This document shows, piece by piece, positions 17,343 through 26,455 of a stretch of DNA of 57,311 nucleotides. Numbering within the stretch: the first letter of the stretch is position 1; every line of letters starts with the position of its first letter. Where the stretch lies: positions 1 to 57,311 of the forward strand of contig NZ_SMRP01000038.1 in assembly GCF_004353915.1 (NCBI RefSeq), written 5' to 3'. The notes under the pieces were generated by a model. It did not search any database and was not told the origin of the DNA. It worked only from the letters and a program-made list of their open reading frames with translations. The stretch comes from Paraburkholderia silviterrae. Lineage in GTDB: Bacteria; Pseudomonadota; Gammaproteobacteria; Burkholderiales; Burkholderiaceae. The translations under genes and the position numbers were made by a program.

Positions 17343-18001
17343 TCGCCCCTCTTCAGCCGATACCCCACGCCGCGCACCGTGACGATCTGCTCCGCGCCGA
17401 TCTTGCGGCGCAAGCTGTGCACATGCACTTCAATCGTGTTGCTGCCCACCTCCTCGCCCCAGCCATAGAGCCGCTCTTCGAGCTCGGCCTTGGTGAACAC
17501 GCGCGCAGGCTCCTCGATCAGCACGTGCAGTAGCGCGAACTCGCGCGGCACGAGCGAGACGGGCTCGCCGCCCTTGGTCACTTCGTGCGCGGCCGGATCG
17601 AGCGCGAGGTCGCCATGCGTGTAGACGGGCTGCTTGCGGCCGGTGCGCCGCCGCAGCAGCGCGCGGGCGCGAGCGGCAAGCTCGTAGAGGTCGAAGGGCT
17701 TGACGAGGTAGTCGTCGGCGCCCGCGTCGAGTCCGCTCACGCGGTCGGTCACGCTGTCGCGCGCGGTGAGGATCAGGATCGGCGCTTCGCCGCCGCGCCG
17801 CCGGTAGGCGGCCAGCACGCTCACGCCGTCTTTCTTCGGCAGGCCGAGGTCGAGCAGCACGAGGTCGTAGACATCGTTGGCGAGCGAGAGCTCGGCCTCG
17901 CGCCCGTCCTTCGCCCAGTCGACGGCGTAGCCTTCGCGGCGCAGCGCGTCGAGCACGGGCTCGGCAATCATTTCGTCGTCTTCGACGAGCAAGAGACGCA
18001 T
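17339..18001 (-). CDS. Response regulator, OmpR/PhoB family (QseB/PmrA-like)
   Basis: 220 residues: receiver domain with the acidic pocket EDD (residues 7-9), phospho-acceptor D51 in LVLLDLGLP and Lys in LVKPFDLYEL; then a winged-helix domain with the recognition segment EVGSNTIEVHVHSLRRKIG. I start at the ATG 18001 because MRLLLVEDDE is the family N-terminus and GGAG lies eight bases before it; upstream in-frame starts add 35 unrelated residues. It probably binds the CTTAAG-N5-CCTAAG site upstream of tolC (23962-23978), giving autoregulation. Confidence 0.88.
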   Translation of the reverse strand: MRLLLVEDDEMIAEPVLDALRREGYAVDWAKDGREAELSLANDVYDLVLLDLGLPKKDGVSVLAAYRRRGGEAPILILTARDSVTDRVSGLDAGADDYLVKPFDLYELAARARALLRRRTGRKQPVYTHGDLALDPAAHEVTKGGEPVSLVPREFALLHVLIEEPARVFTKAELEERLYGWGEEVGSNTIEVHVHSLRRKIGAEQIVTVRGVGYRLKRGE

Positions 18002-18092
18002 CGTGGTGCTCCAGGTCGCTTCTTCTGTCTGCAATTGTCGCTCATTCGCGCTCATGGCACAGTCTCCTCGTCTCCCAAAGTCGCCTCGGGTT

Positions 18093-21000
18093 TCAGCCTT
18101 TCGCATGTGGGCCGTGCGGTGCCACGCCGGGCTTGCCAGGCTTGCCGGATTTGCCCGTGCCCAGCAACAGGCGTAGCAGCACTGGCAGCACCAGCAGCAC
18201 GAGCGGCATCTGCACGATCAGGCCCGAGATGATCGCCACCGCGAGCGGCTGCTGCATCGCGGACCCCTGGCCCAGCGCGAACGCGAGCGGCAAGAGCGCG
18301 AGAATCGCGGCAATGGTCGTCATGGCGATCGGGCGCAGGCGGTTGCGGCCCGCGGCCAGCAGCGCTTCGGGCACCGGCACGCCTTCGTCGCGCACGAGGC
18401 CCTGGAATTCGGAGACATAGAAGATCGCCACTTCGGTCACGATGCCGACGATCATCGTCATGCCCATCATCGCGGAGATGTTGAGCTCGATGCCGGTCAC
18501 CCACAGGCCGATGAAGACCGCGCCGGTCGCGAGCAAGGGCATCGCCATGACGGCGAGCGCCACGCGAAAGCGCTCGTAGAGAAACAGCAGCAAGCCGAAT
18601 ACGAGCGCGACCGCCGCGCCGAAAACGGCGATGAGCCCCTTGAAGGCGATCTGCTGTTGCTGGTAGAGGCCGCCCAGCTCGTAGTAGACGCCCGCCGGCA
18701 GCAGGTTCGGGTCGGCCAGCGCGCGCTGGACGTCGGCGATGGTGGAGCCGAGATCGCGCCCGTCGATGCGCGCGGTGACCGCCACCATGCGCTTGAGGTT
18801 GTCGCGGCTGATCTCGGGCTGGCCGCTCACCGTCACGCGCGTGGCCACGCGCGAGAGCGCGAACACGTGGCCGTCCGGCGCGCGGATCGGCAACTGGCCG
18901 AGCGCCGTGTCGGTCATGTGCAGCGCGCCTTGCGCGCGCACGCGCACGCCGATGCTCTTCGGGCCGTCCTGGTACTGCGTGGCCACGTTGCCGTCGAGCA
19001 GGTCGCTGACCTGCTGCGCCACGGCCTGCGGGTCCATGCCCTCGGCCGCCACGGCGTCGGGCCGGATGTGCAGGTCGATGGCGTCGCCGGCCGGGTTGAT
19101 GCCGTCGTCGATGTCGACAATGCCCGGGATCTTGCCGATGCGCGCGGCCACGCGCTCCGCGGTGCCGTCGAGCACGTTCTGGTCGTCTGAATAGATCTTG
19201 ATCTGCACCGGTTGTGGCACGGCCGTGAGGTCGCCGATCAGGTCCTCCATGAGCTGCGCAAGCTCGACGCTCACGCCCGGTACCTGTGTTTCGATCTGCG
19301 AACGGATTTCCTCCATGACCGTCTCGATGGGCTCGCGCTTGCCCGACTTCAGGCGCACGAAGAAATCGCCCTTGTTCGGCTCGTTGAGGTCCCCGCCGAG
19401 ACCCGCGCCCGTGCGCCGCGAGTAGGTGGCCACGTTCGGATTGGCGCGGATGATGGCCTCGATCTGCTGCATGAGGCGGTCGGTCTCGGTGATCGAGGTG
19501 CCTGGCTTCGTGTGGTAGTCGAGCACGAAGCCGCCTTCGTCCATCGAGGGCATGAAGCCGCTGCCCACGCGCGTGAAGGCGAGCGCGGCGAGCAGGGCGA
19601 GCGGCACGATGAGCGCGAGCACCCACACCGGCCGCGCGCTCACGGCCGCGACGAGCTGCGCGTAGCGGCGGTTGAGCCACGCGGCGAAGCGCGTTTCGCT
19701 GTGTTCTTCAGCGTCTTGCGCGGTGAGCCAGCGGTCGCACAGAATGGGAATGGCGAGCCACGTCACGAGGAACGAAATGAAGAGGGCGCTGGCCATGGTG
19801 ACGGAGAGCGCCTTGAAAAACGCGCCCGTCACGCCCGAGAGAAACGCGAGCGGCACGAAGATAATGAGCGTGGCGGCCGAGGAGCCCGCGAGCGGCCGCG
19901 TGAACTCGAGCGCCGCGCTCATCACGCGCCCATGGAACGCGTTTGCGCCGGCTTCGCGCATGCGCCGCGCGATGTGCTCGATCATGACGATGGCGTCGTC
20001 GATCACGAGGCCCACGGCGGCGGCCATGCCGCCGAGCGTCATGATGTTGAAGCCCATGCCGAACACGTCGAGCAGGAGAATGGTCGCTGCCATCACGACG
20101 GGCACGAGCGCCACGGCGATCACCGTGATCTTCACGTTACGCAGGAAGACGAAGAGCGTGAGTGCGGCGAGCACCACGCCAATCATGATGGCGTCGCGCA
20201 CGCTCGTGGCCGAGGCGACCACGAGCTCGCTCTGGTCGTACCAGTTCGAGAGATGCACGCCCGCGGGCATCTGCTTGCTGAAGTTCGCGAGCCGTGCACG
20301 GATGGCCTTTGCCATTGCCACGCTGTTCGCGCCGGGCTGCTGGTAGACGTTAATTAATACGGCATCCTTGCCATCTGCCGTGACGCGAATCCACTGCGGC
20401 ACCGTGCCCTGCGAGACGGTGGCGATATCGCCGAGCCGGACCTGGTTCGCCTGGTTCTGCCCCGGTGTGGATACCACCACGTTCTTCAGCGCGTCGATGC
20501 CGTTCACGGGGGCGTTCGCCACCACGAGATAGAGCTTGTCGTGGTCTTCGATGCGCCCCGTCGCCATCAGCACGTTGCCCGCGCCGATCGCGCGCGAGAC
20601 GTCGGCCACGGAGAGCTTGTACGCGGCGAGCCGCGCCGGATCGACGGCCACTTCGAGCTCGTCGCGCGCGCCGCCTGCGATGTCCACGCGCGCCACGCCC
20701 TCGACAGAGGAGAGCATCGGGCGCAGCTGGAATTGCGCGAGATCGTAGAGCTGCGCGAGCGAGAGCCGCGACGAGGTGAGGCTATAGGCGAGCACGGGGA
20801 AGACCGTCGGGTCCATGCGGCGCACCTGCATGGTGGTGCCCGGCGGCAGCGTTGCGAGGATCTCGGCGATGGCCGACTGCGCCTGCAGCGTGGCCTGCGC
20901 CATGTCGGTGCCCCAGTCGAAGTTCAGCGAGATTTGCGCGGAGCCGCGGCTGGTGGTCGACTCCACGTCGCGCACGCCGGGCACGCGGCGCAGCGCTTCC

Positions 21001-21203
21001 TCCACGGGCATGGTGACGACCGTCGCCATCTGCTCGGCGGGGCGGTCGCCCGCGTCAAGCGAGACCACTGCGCGCGGGAACGAGACGTTCGGAAAGAGCG
21101 AGATCGGCAGGCGCAAGCCGGTGAGCGCGCCCGCGATGGCGCACAGCGCGATCACGAACAGCAGCGAGCGCCGGTGGCGCTGCATCCATTGACCAAAAGT
21201 CAT
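18093..21203 (-). CDS. RND efflux pump inner-membrane permease
   Basis: 1036 residues, normal for an RND transporter: N-terminal membrane helix, large periplasmic loop, helices 2-6, second loop, helices 8-12. The proton-relay segment GGMAAAVGLVIDDAIVMIEHI has the Asp-Asp pair of drug-exporting (HAE-type) pumps, not the single-Asp VDAAIVMIEN of the metal pump CusA. It would export toxic organic compounds with the adaptor and TolC-type protein encoded upstream. Start ATG overlaps the adaptor stop. 91 bases separate its stop from the response regulator start. Confidence 0.9.
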   Translation of the reverse strand: MTFGQWMQRHRRSLLFVIALCAIAGALTGLRLPISLFPNVSFPRAVVSLDAGDRPAEQMATVVTMPVEEALRRVPGVRDVESTTSRGSAQISLNFDWGTDMAQATLQAQSAIAEILATLPPGTTMQVRRMDPTVFPVLAYSLTSSRLSLAQLYDLAQFQLRPMLSSVEGVARVDIAGGARDELEVAVDPARLAAYKLSVADVSRAIGAGNVLMATGRIEDHDKLYLVVANAPVNGIDALKNVVVSTPGQNQANQVRLGDIATVSQGTVPQWIRVTADGKDAVLINVYQQPGANSVAMAKAIRARLANFSKQMPAGVHLSNWYDQSELVVASATSVRDAIMIGVVLAALTLFVFLRNVKITVIAVALVPVVMAATILLLDVFGMGFNIMTLGGMAAAVGLVIDDAIVMIEHIARRMREAGANAFHGRVMSAALEFTRPLAGSSAATLIIFVPLAFLSGVTGAFFKALSVTMASALFISFLVTWLAIPILCDRWLTAQDAEEHSETRFAAWLNRRYAQLVAAVSARPVWVLALIVPLALLAALAFTRVGSGFMPSMDEGGFVLDYHTKPGTSITETDRLMQQIEAIIRANPNVATYSRRTGAGLGGDLNEPNKGDFFVRLKSGKREPIETVMEEIRSQIETQVPGVSVELAQLMEDLIGDLTAVPQPVQIKIYSDDQNVLDGTAERVAARIGKIPGIVDIDDGINPAGDAIDLHIRPDAVAAEGMDPQAVAQQVSDLLDGNVATQYQDGPKSIGVRVRAQGALHMTDTALGQLPIRAPDGHVFALSRVATRVTVSGQPEISRDNLKRMVAVTARIDGRDLGSTIADVQRALADPNLLPAGVYYELGGLYQQQQIAFKGLIAVFGAAVALVFGLLLFLYERFRVALAVMAMPLLATGAVFIGLWVTGIELNISAMMGMTMIVGIVTEVAIFYVSEFQGLVRDEGVPVPEALLAAGRNRLRPIAMTTIAAILALLPLAFALGQGSAMQQPLAVAIISGLIVQMPLVLLVLPVLLRLLLGTGKSGKPGKPGVAPHGPHAKG

Positions 21204-22333
21204 CGTGCGCCGCCTTGCTCAGCTTTGGCTGCGCGAACGGCCATGCCGTCTTCCAGTTCGTAGTTGCCGCTCACGACGAGCCCGCGCGCGGCGTCGAGCG
21301 CGCCTTCCACTCCGTAGCTGCCACCGTGTTCGACTTTCACGGTCACGGCCACGCGGTGTGCCTTGTTGCCCGGCATCACCTGGTACACGTATTGGCCCTG
21401 CGCGTCCTGCAGGACGGCCGCGCGCGGCACTTCCCACCAGGTGCCCGTTTGCGTGTCGATCTGTGCGCGCACGCGCGTGCCCGGCAGGAACGCCGTGCCT
21501 GCGAGCGGCACGCTGGCGCCCACGTTCACGAGCTGGCTCTGCGCGTCGACGGCGGCGCCCACCATGGCCACCTGGCCTTGCGCCTGCACGGACTGCAGGG
21601 CGGCCGAGAGCGGATGAAGCACGACGCGGTCGCCCGCGTGGATGGTCGCCGCGTCGGCCGGTTCGACGCCCAGCGACACATTCGCGGCCTGCGTGCCGGC
21701 GCCATTCGCTCCGACCAGTTGCGCGAGCGCGGTGCCCGCTTGCACCTGGTCGCCGGGCGCGGCACTCATCTGCGAGACCACGCCGGCCACGGGCGCGGCA
21801 ACGGTCTTCGCCCCCGCCGCAATGCCCGACGCGTTCTGCGCCGCGAGCGCCTGCTGGGCATCGTCGAGCGCCTTCTGCGCGGCGGCGAGCTGCGATTGTG
21901 TGGCGAGGCCATCGCGATAGAGCGCCTGGGTGCGCGCCAGCTCACCGCGCGCGAGCGTGGCTGCGCTCTGCGCCTGGGTGAACGCGACCACCGCGCCGGG
22001 GTCGGCCTGCACGACGAACAGCGGGGCGCCGCGCGCGACCGTCTGGCCCGGCTGCACGAGCACGCGCGTGATGCGCGCGACATAGGGCAGGCTCACGGTG
22101 ACGGCGTTGGCACCGGCGGCGCCCACCACGCCATAGGCCACGACCTGCTGGGAGACGGGCTTGCGCGATACCGGCACGACCTGCACGGCCACCGAGGCCG
22201 CGGGTTCGGCGGCGCTGGCTTCGGCGTGAGCGGTGCGCGCGTGGAAAAGTGTGCCGCCCGCGGCGAGCGCACCGGCGGCGCACAGGATGTACGCGGCGGC
22301 GCGCAGGGGGAAATTGCGTTCTTGCATGGGCAT
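21200..22333 (-). CDS. Periplasmic adaptor (membrane fusion protein) of the RND pump
   Basis: 377 residues. An N-terminal hydrophobic segment (about 12-28) anchors or exports it; then come a lipoyl-type half (ITRVLVQPGQTVARGAPLFVVQ), an Ala/Gln-rich alpha-hairpin (about 115-165) and the second lipoyl half (VAAPVAGVVSQMSAAPGDQVQAG) before the barrel domains. It bridges pump and TolC-like channel. Start at 22333 is set by the TGATG overlap with the tolC stop; an ATG two codons later (22327) is possible. Confidence 0.87.
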   Translation of the reverse strand: MPMQERNFPLRAAAYILCAAGALAAGGTLFHARTAHAEASAAEPAASVAVQVVPVSRKPVSQQVVAYGVVGAAGANAVTVSLPYVARITRVLVQPGQTVARGAPLFVVQADPGAVVAFTQAQSAATLARGELARTQALYRDGLATQSQLAAAQKALDDAQQALAAQNASGIAAGAKTVAAPVAGVVSQMSAAPGDQVQAGTALAQLVGANGAGTQAANVSLGVEPADAATIHAGDRVVLHPLSAALQSVQAQGQVAMVGAAVDAQSQLVNVGASVPLAGTAFLPGTRVRAQIDTQTGTWWEVPRAAVLQDAQGQYVYQVMPGNKAHRVAVTVKVEHGGSYGVEGALDAARGLVVSGNYELEDGMAVRAAKAEQGGAR

Positions 22334-23841
22334 CAACGAGTAACGGTGGCGTTCGTGGCGGCGCTTGCCGGGGCAGGCGCGGCGTCTTGTGCGTTATCGG
22401 CGGCGGCGGGCGCAGCGGCGCTTGCCGCAGCACGCGCATCGCCGTAGGGATCGGGGATCGCGCTGCCGAGCAGCGCCTGCAGCGCGATGCGCTGCTCGGC
22501 GAGCGCCTCGCGCCCGGTGGCGGCATCCACGCGGCGCGCGAGCGCTGCGCTTTGCGCATCGACGTATTGGCCGAGCACGATGTCGTGCGCCGCGTAGGCG
22601 TCATGCGCGCGCGCCGCCGCGCGGTCGAGCTCGGGCAGCGCGGCCTCGTCTTGCGCGAGCTGCTGCGCGGCGATCGCCGTATCGGCGCGCAGGTGGGCGA
22701 TATCGGCGTAGGCGGCGTTCAGGCGGTTCTGGTATTCGTCGGCGAGATGCTGGCGCGTGGCCTGCTCGATGGCGATGTTGCCGCGGTTGCGGTTGAAGAC
22801 GGGCAGCGTGAGATTGATGGCGAAGCCGCTCGTGTAGATCTCCGAAGTATCGCGCTGGCGCGTGAAGCCCACCGAGAGACTCGGAAACTGATTGAGGATT
22901 GCTGCGCGGTATTTCTGCTCCTGCGCCTCGTAACCGGCTTGCAACGCGATCAGGTCCGGGCGGCGCTTCGGTAGCGCCGTGACGGCCGCGTCGAGCGTGG
23001 CCGCGTCGAGCGGCTCGACTGTAGCTGCTCCGCTGAGCGGCAGATCCACGTCGGGCGCGAGGCCGAGTAAGGCGTTCAGGTCGTGGCGCGTCTGCTCGCG
23101 CGCGTGCTGCATGTCGGCGTATTGCTTGCGCGCGTCCTCCCAGGCCGTGAGCGCGGCGGTGGCGGTGTCGGCGCTCACGTTGTGCTCGCTTGCCGCGTGC
23201 GCGGTGCGCGCGTAGCGCGTGTGCGCGAGTTCGGCCTGCTGCTCGAGCAGCGGCAGCGTCTCGTCCTGGAAGCGCGCCTTCACATAGAGCTGCCGCGCCT
23301 GGGCCACCACCTGCCACTCTTGCCAGAGCAGGCCGAGATCGGTCTTGCGCACCGTGGCGTCGGCGGATTGCTTGTTCGCGCTGCGCGTGATGATGGCCAT
23401 CACGTCCATGCTAAGGCCGTAGCTGAACGCGCGCGAAAAGCCGGCGGCGCCAGGGTAGTCGCTCGATATGCTGACTTGCGGATCGGGCAGCAGTCCTGCC
23501 GAAAACGCCTGCGCCTGGGCGATGCCGAGATCGTCGCGTGCGAGCTTCAAGTCGGGATTGTTCGCGACGGCGAGCATCGCGACGTCTTCCATGTCGAAGC
23601 CGGCGGAAGGGTCGAAGCGGTGCGCGGCAAGCTCGGGCAGCGGCATCTTCGCGGGGTCGATCTGCACGCGCGAGAGGGCGTCCCGCGTGAGCAGCGAGTC
23701 GCCCGAGGGCAGGGGCTGCGCATGATAGACGGCGCAGGCCGAGAGCAGGAAGGCCGCCGAAACGGCGGAACAAAGCGCGGCGCGCGGCAAGGCGGCGCGC
23801 AACGACGGATAAAGCGGCAAACGGGAAAGCGTGCGGGACAA
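22333..23841 (-). CDS. TolC-family outer-membrane efflux lipoprotein
   Basis: About 502 residues. I place the start at TTG 23841 with GAGGA eight bases upstream; no ATG fits, and longer frames run into the higB promoter region. The leader ends in LLSAC, a lipobox, so the mature protein is probably lipid-anchored like OprM. The rest is the duplicated helical-hairpin channel (for example LGIAQAQAFSAGLLPDPQVS and the repeat YRAAILNQFPSLSVGFTRQ) and a C-terminal Ala-rich tail. First gene of the five-gene operon, forming the exit duct of the pump. Confidence 0.85.
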   Translation of the reverse strand: MSRTLSRLPLYPSLRAALPRAALCSAVSAAFLLSACAVYHAQPLPSGDSLLTRDALSRVQIDPAKMPLPELAAHRFDPSAGFDMEDVAMLAVANNPDLKLARDDLGIAQAQAFSAGLLPDPQVSISSDYPGAAGFSRAFSYGLSMDVMAIITRSANKQSADATVRKTDLGLLWQEWQVVAQARQLYVKARFQDETLPLLEQQAELAHTRYARTAHAASEHNVSADTATAALTAWEDARKQYADMQHAREQTRHDLNALLGLAPDVDLPLSGAATVEPLDAATLDAAVTALPKRRPDLIALQAGYEAQEQKYRAAILNQFPSLSVGFTRQRDTSEIYTSGFAINLTLPVFNRNRGNIAIEQATRQHLADEYQNRLNAAYADIAHLRADTAIAAQQLAQDEAALPELDRAAARAHDAYAAHDIVLGQYVDAQSAALARRVDAATGREALAEQRIALQALLGSAIPDPYGDARAAASAAAPAAADNAQDAAPAPASAATNATVTR

Positions 23842-23944
23842 CGTGCGTTCCTCGATACGGGACCGGCGACGCGCCAGGGGCGCGGCGCCGGCGCATTGCT
23901 GCAAAAACACCGCGCAGCAATGCGCGCGCGGCAGACTTGCGGCG

Positions 23945-23978
23945 CATTGTGCAGGGAAAACACTTAGGCAACGCTTAA
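23945..23978 (-). promoter_or_regulatory. PmrA/QseB-type direct-repeat box and -10 for the tolC-RND-two-component operon
   Basis: On the minus strand CTTAAG-CGTTG-CCTAAG (23978-23962) matches the hexamer-N5-hexamer layout of PmrA/QseB sites. Eleven bases further a CACAAT could serve as -10 (23950-23945), as expected when the regulator replaces the -35 contact. The operon encodes a regulator of exactly this class. A third CTTAAG is at 24005-24010. Confidence 0.5.
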
Positions 23979-24018
23979 GGAAAAGTGTTTGGGTTTTGAC
24001 TGGGCTTAAGGTCACGGC

Positions 24019-24046
24019 TTGACAGAATCTCAATTTGAGATATATT
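24019..24046 (+). promoter_or_regulatory. higBA promoter with palindromic operator in the spacer
   Basis: TTGACA (24019-24024), 16-base spacer, TATATT (24041-24046). A perfect 15-base palindrome ATCTCAATTTGAGAT (24027-24041) fills the spacer and touches the -10, the expected place for HigA autorepression. The predicted transcription start, ~7 bases after the -10, falls on the higB ATG. Confidence 0.7.
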
Positions 24047-24052
24047 GTCGGA

Positions 24053-24334
24053 ATGCGAGTGATCTCCGACACCCCACTTAGAGACTTCTGCGCCGAGCAT
24101 CTAGACGCGCACGATGCCGTCTGGGCGTGGCGCCAAATCGTTGTGACCGGTTATTTCCCTGACTTCGCCTCGCTCAGGCAGACGTTCAATTCGGTCGACA
24201 AGGTTGGAGAGTACTGTGTGTTCAACATCGGCGGAAACAAATATCGCTTGATTGCGGCAATTCACTTCAATCGTCAGATGCTGTTCGTGAGGCACCTGCT
24301 GACGCGCAAGGAGTACGACAAATGGAAACCCTGA
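24053..24334 (+). CDS. higB: HigB-family type II toxin (mRNA interferase)
   Basis: 93 residues from ATG 24053; an in-frame TTG at 24035 lies upstream of the likely transcription start. The sequence fits the HigB_toxin family: RDFCAEHLDAHDAVWAWRQ at the start and GGNKYRLIAAIHFNRQMLFVRHLLTRKEYDKW at the end. HigB toxins are RelE-fold RNases that cut translated mRNA, and are blocked by HigA. No Shine-Dalgarno separates promoter and ATG, so the transcript may be leaderless. The gene overlaps higA by 13 bases and diverges from the tolC operon. Confidence 0.85.
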   Translation: MRVISDTPLRDFCAEHLDAHDAVWAWRQIVVTGYFPDFASLRQTFNSVDKVGEYCVFNIGGNKYRLIAAIHFNRQMLFVRHLLTRKEYDKWKP

Positions 24335-24768
24335 CGTTTAATCCAGGAGAAGTCCGGGAAATAGTCGGACATCTGAGTGCGCTCATGAATCGCATTCCGC
24401 TACAACCGCCTGCCAACGAGACGGATTACGCGGAGGCGGTGCGTGTTTTGAATGGGCTGCTCGATGCCGGCGGTGCGGATGAAAATCATGAACTGGCTCC
24501 GCTGGTGGATATTCTCGGCAGCTTGATTGGCAGCTATGAGGACGCCAACCACGACGTGCCGGGGGTGACGCCTGAAGCGGTGCTCAGGGAGTTGATGAAT
24601 CAACACAACCTGAAGCAGAGCGATCTACCTGAGATTGGTAGCCAGGGTGTGATCTCCGAGATTCTCAGCGGCAAGCGAGAGCTGAACACGCGCCAAATTG
24701 GGTTGCTCGCTCAACGATTCAGAATCAGTCCTGCGGTGTTCTTCCCTCAGGTCTCCATTGCCGCCTGA
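24322..24768 (+). CDS. higA: HigA-family antitoxin, Xre-type HTH
   Basis: 148 residues. The N-terminal part would wrap the toxin; the C-terminal ~60 residues form a Cro/CI helix-turn-helix (LRELMNQHNLKQSDLPEIGSQGVISEILSGKRELNTRQIGLLAQRF). It neutralises HigB and most likely represses the shared promoter at the 24027-24041 palindrome. Toxin-first order and overlapping frames are normal for higBA. A strong terminator follows 17 bases after the stop. Confidence 0.85.
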   Translation: METLTFNPGEVREIVGHLSALMNRIPLQPPANETDYAEAVRVLNGLLDAGGADENHELAPLVDILGSLIGSYEDANHDVPGVTPEAVLRELMNQHNLKQSDLPEIGSQGVISEILSGKRELNTRQIGLLAQRFRISPAVFFPQVSIAA

Positions 24769-24784
24769 CGGTGTGCCGTTCACA

Positions 24785-24806
24785 AACCGCCTTCGGGCGG
24801 TTTTTT
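24785..24806 (+). terminator. Intrinsic terminator of higBA
   Basis: AACCGCC-TTCG-GGCGGTT stem-loop followed by a run of T. It isolates the toxin-antitoxin transcript from the ethanolamine genes. Confidence 0.85.
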
Positions 24807-24984
24807 ACGTCCGGGCCTGGACCTTCAAGGGTTGAATGACGCAACAGCCAATGCTGCGTAGGCAAAACGAAAGCATCGCGCAATTGCCGATTTTCGATAA
24901 CACGTCGTTTAATGACTCTCTAGCATGGTCTCCAACACCCAATGCGGCACTGTCCGCACGGGCCACCCTGGAGGAGAAAACACC

Positions 24985-26418
24985 ATGCAGGCAGACTCGA
25001 AAGGCCACGGCGCCGCGCCAGCGCTCAAGCAGACGCTCGGCACGTGGCAGCTGTGGGGCATTGCTGTCGGGCTTGTGATTTCCGGAGAGTACTTCGGCTG
25101 GAGCTACGGCTGGGCGACGGCCGGCACGCTGGGCTTCGTCGTCACGGCGCTGTTCGTGGCGGCGATGTACACCACCTTCATTTTCAGCTTCACCGAGCTC
25201 ACCACCTCGATTCCGCACGCGGGCGGCCCCTTTGCCTATGCGCGCCGCGCGTTCGGCCCGGCCGGCGGCTACCTCGCGGGCGCGGCCACGCTCGTGGAGT
25301 TCGTGTTCGCGCCGCCGGCTATCGCGCTTGCCATTGGCGCGTATCTGCATGTGCAGTTTCCCGGCCTCGAGCCCAAGCACGCCGCCATGGGCGCGTATCT
25401 CGTGTTCATGGCGCTCAATATCGTGGGCGTGCAGATTGCCGCGACCTTCGAGCTCGTGGTCACGCTGTTCGCGATCTTCGAGCTGCTCGTGTTCATGGGC
25501 GTGGTGTCGCCGGGCTTCGCGTGGACGCACTTCCTGAAGGGCGGCTGGTCGGGCAGCGACCACTTCTCGATGGGCGCCTTCCACGGCATGTTCGCGGCCA
25601 TTCCGTTCGCGATCTGGTTCTTCCTCGCCATCGAAGGCGTGGCCATGGCCGCCGAGGAAGCGAAGAACCCCAAGCGCTCGATTCCCATTGCCTACGTGAC
25701 CGGCATTCTCACGCTGGTGGCCCTTGCCGTGGGCGTGATGGTGTTCGCGGGCGGCGCGGGCGACTGGACCAAACTCGCCAACATCAACGACCCGCTGCCG
25801 CAGGCCATGAAGTACATCGTGGGCGAGCACAGCGGCTGGATGCACATGCTCGTGTGGCTCGGTCTGTTCGGCCTCGTCGCGTCGTTCCACGGCATCATCC
25901 TCGGCTACTCGCGCCAGATCTTCGCGCTTGCCCGCGAAGGCTTTCTGCCCGCCTGGCTCGCCAAGGTGCATCCGCGCTTCAAGACGCCTTATCGCGCGAT
26001 CCTCGCGGGCGGCGTGGTCGGCATCGCGGCCATCTATAGCGACGAGCTGATCCAGTTCGGCGGCCAGACGCTCACCGCGAACATCGTCACGATGTCGGTG
26101 TTCGGCGCCATCGTCATGTACATCGTCAGCATGGCGGCGCTCTTCAAGCTGCGCCGCACGAGGCCCAACATGGAACGGCCGTTCCGCGCGCCGCTCTATC
26201 CGTTCTTTCCGGCCTTCGCGCTCGTGGCCGCAGTCGTGTGCCTTGCCACCATGGTCTATTACAACGCGCTCGTGGCCCTGATCTTCGTGTTGTTTCTCGC
26301 GGTGGGCTATGCTTATTTCCTGGCCACCCGCACACAGCGCGACGCGGCTTCGAGCGCCCAGCCGGACCTCGAGACGGATGCGCCGATCGAACCCCAGGGC
26401 GTGCTGCTCGAAGAGTGA
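24985..26418 (+). CDS. eat: Ethanolamine permease (APC superfamily)
   Basis: 477 residues with about 12 membrane helices. I start at ATG 24985, preceded by GGAGGAG; the in-frame ATG at 24925 has no ribosome site. The sequence LKQTLGTWQLWGIAVGLVISGEYFGWSYGW and the AAEEAKNPKRSIP loop are typical of the ethanolamine permease group. The next genes encode both subunits of ethanolamine ammonia-lyase, which supports ethanolamine as substrate. The 216 bases before it hold the higBA terminator and presumably its promoter. Confidence 0.87.
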   Translation: MQADSKGHGAAPALKQTLGTWQLWGIAVGLVISGEYFGWSYGWATAGTLGFVVTALFVAAMYTTFIFSFTELTTSIPHAGGPFAYARRAFGPAGGYLAGAATLVEFVFAPPAIALAIGAYLHVQFPGLEPKHAAMGAYLVFMALNIVGVQIAATFELVVTLFAIFELLVFMGVVSPGFAWTHFLKGGWSGSDHFSMGAFHGMFAAIPFAIWFFLAIEGVAMAAEEAKNPKRSIPIAYVTGILTLVALAVGVMVFAGGAGDWTKLANINDPLPQAMKYIVGEHSGWMHMLVWLGLFGLVASFHGIILGYSRQIFALAREGFLPAWLAKVHPRFKTPYRAILAGGVVGIAAIYSDELIQFGGQTLTANIVTMSVFGAIVMYIVSMAALFKLRRTRPNMERPFRAPLYPFFPAFALVAAVVCLATMVYYNALVALIFVLFLAVGYAYFLATRTQRDAASSAQPDLETDAPIEPQGVLLEE

Positions 26419-26439
26419 GCGGGTGCAACAGAAAGGAAC

Positions 26440-26455
26440 GCAGCATGAATGCTGC
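26440..26455 (+). promoter_or_regulatory. Leader hairpin 1 between ethanolamine permease and eutB
   Basis: GCAGCATGAATGCTGC folds as six base pairs with loop UGAA. The ATG of the leader ORF (26445) is inside it. Confidence 0.55.

Noticed and set aside
18002..18106. 35-residue N-terminal extension of the response regulator
   Set aside because: Receiver domains start with the MRLLLVEDDE strand; the ATG at 18001 has GGAG upstream.
23842..24072. N-terminal extension of the TolC frame to 24072
   Set aside because: It would cross the PmrA-type box and the higBA promoter; TTG 23841 has GAGGA upstream and gives a proper lipoprotein signal.
24940..24955. Sigma-54 promoter upstream of the ethanolamine permease (TGCGGCACTGTCCGCA)
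   Set aside because: Spacing between GG and GC is eight, not ten; it is just a short inverted repeat.
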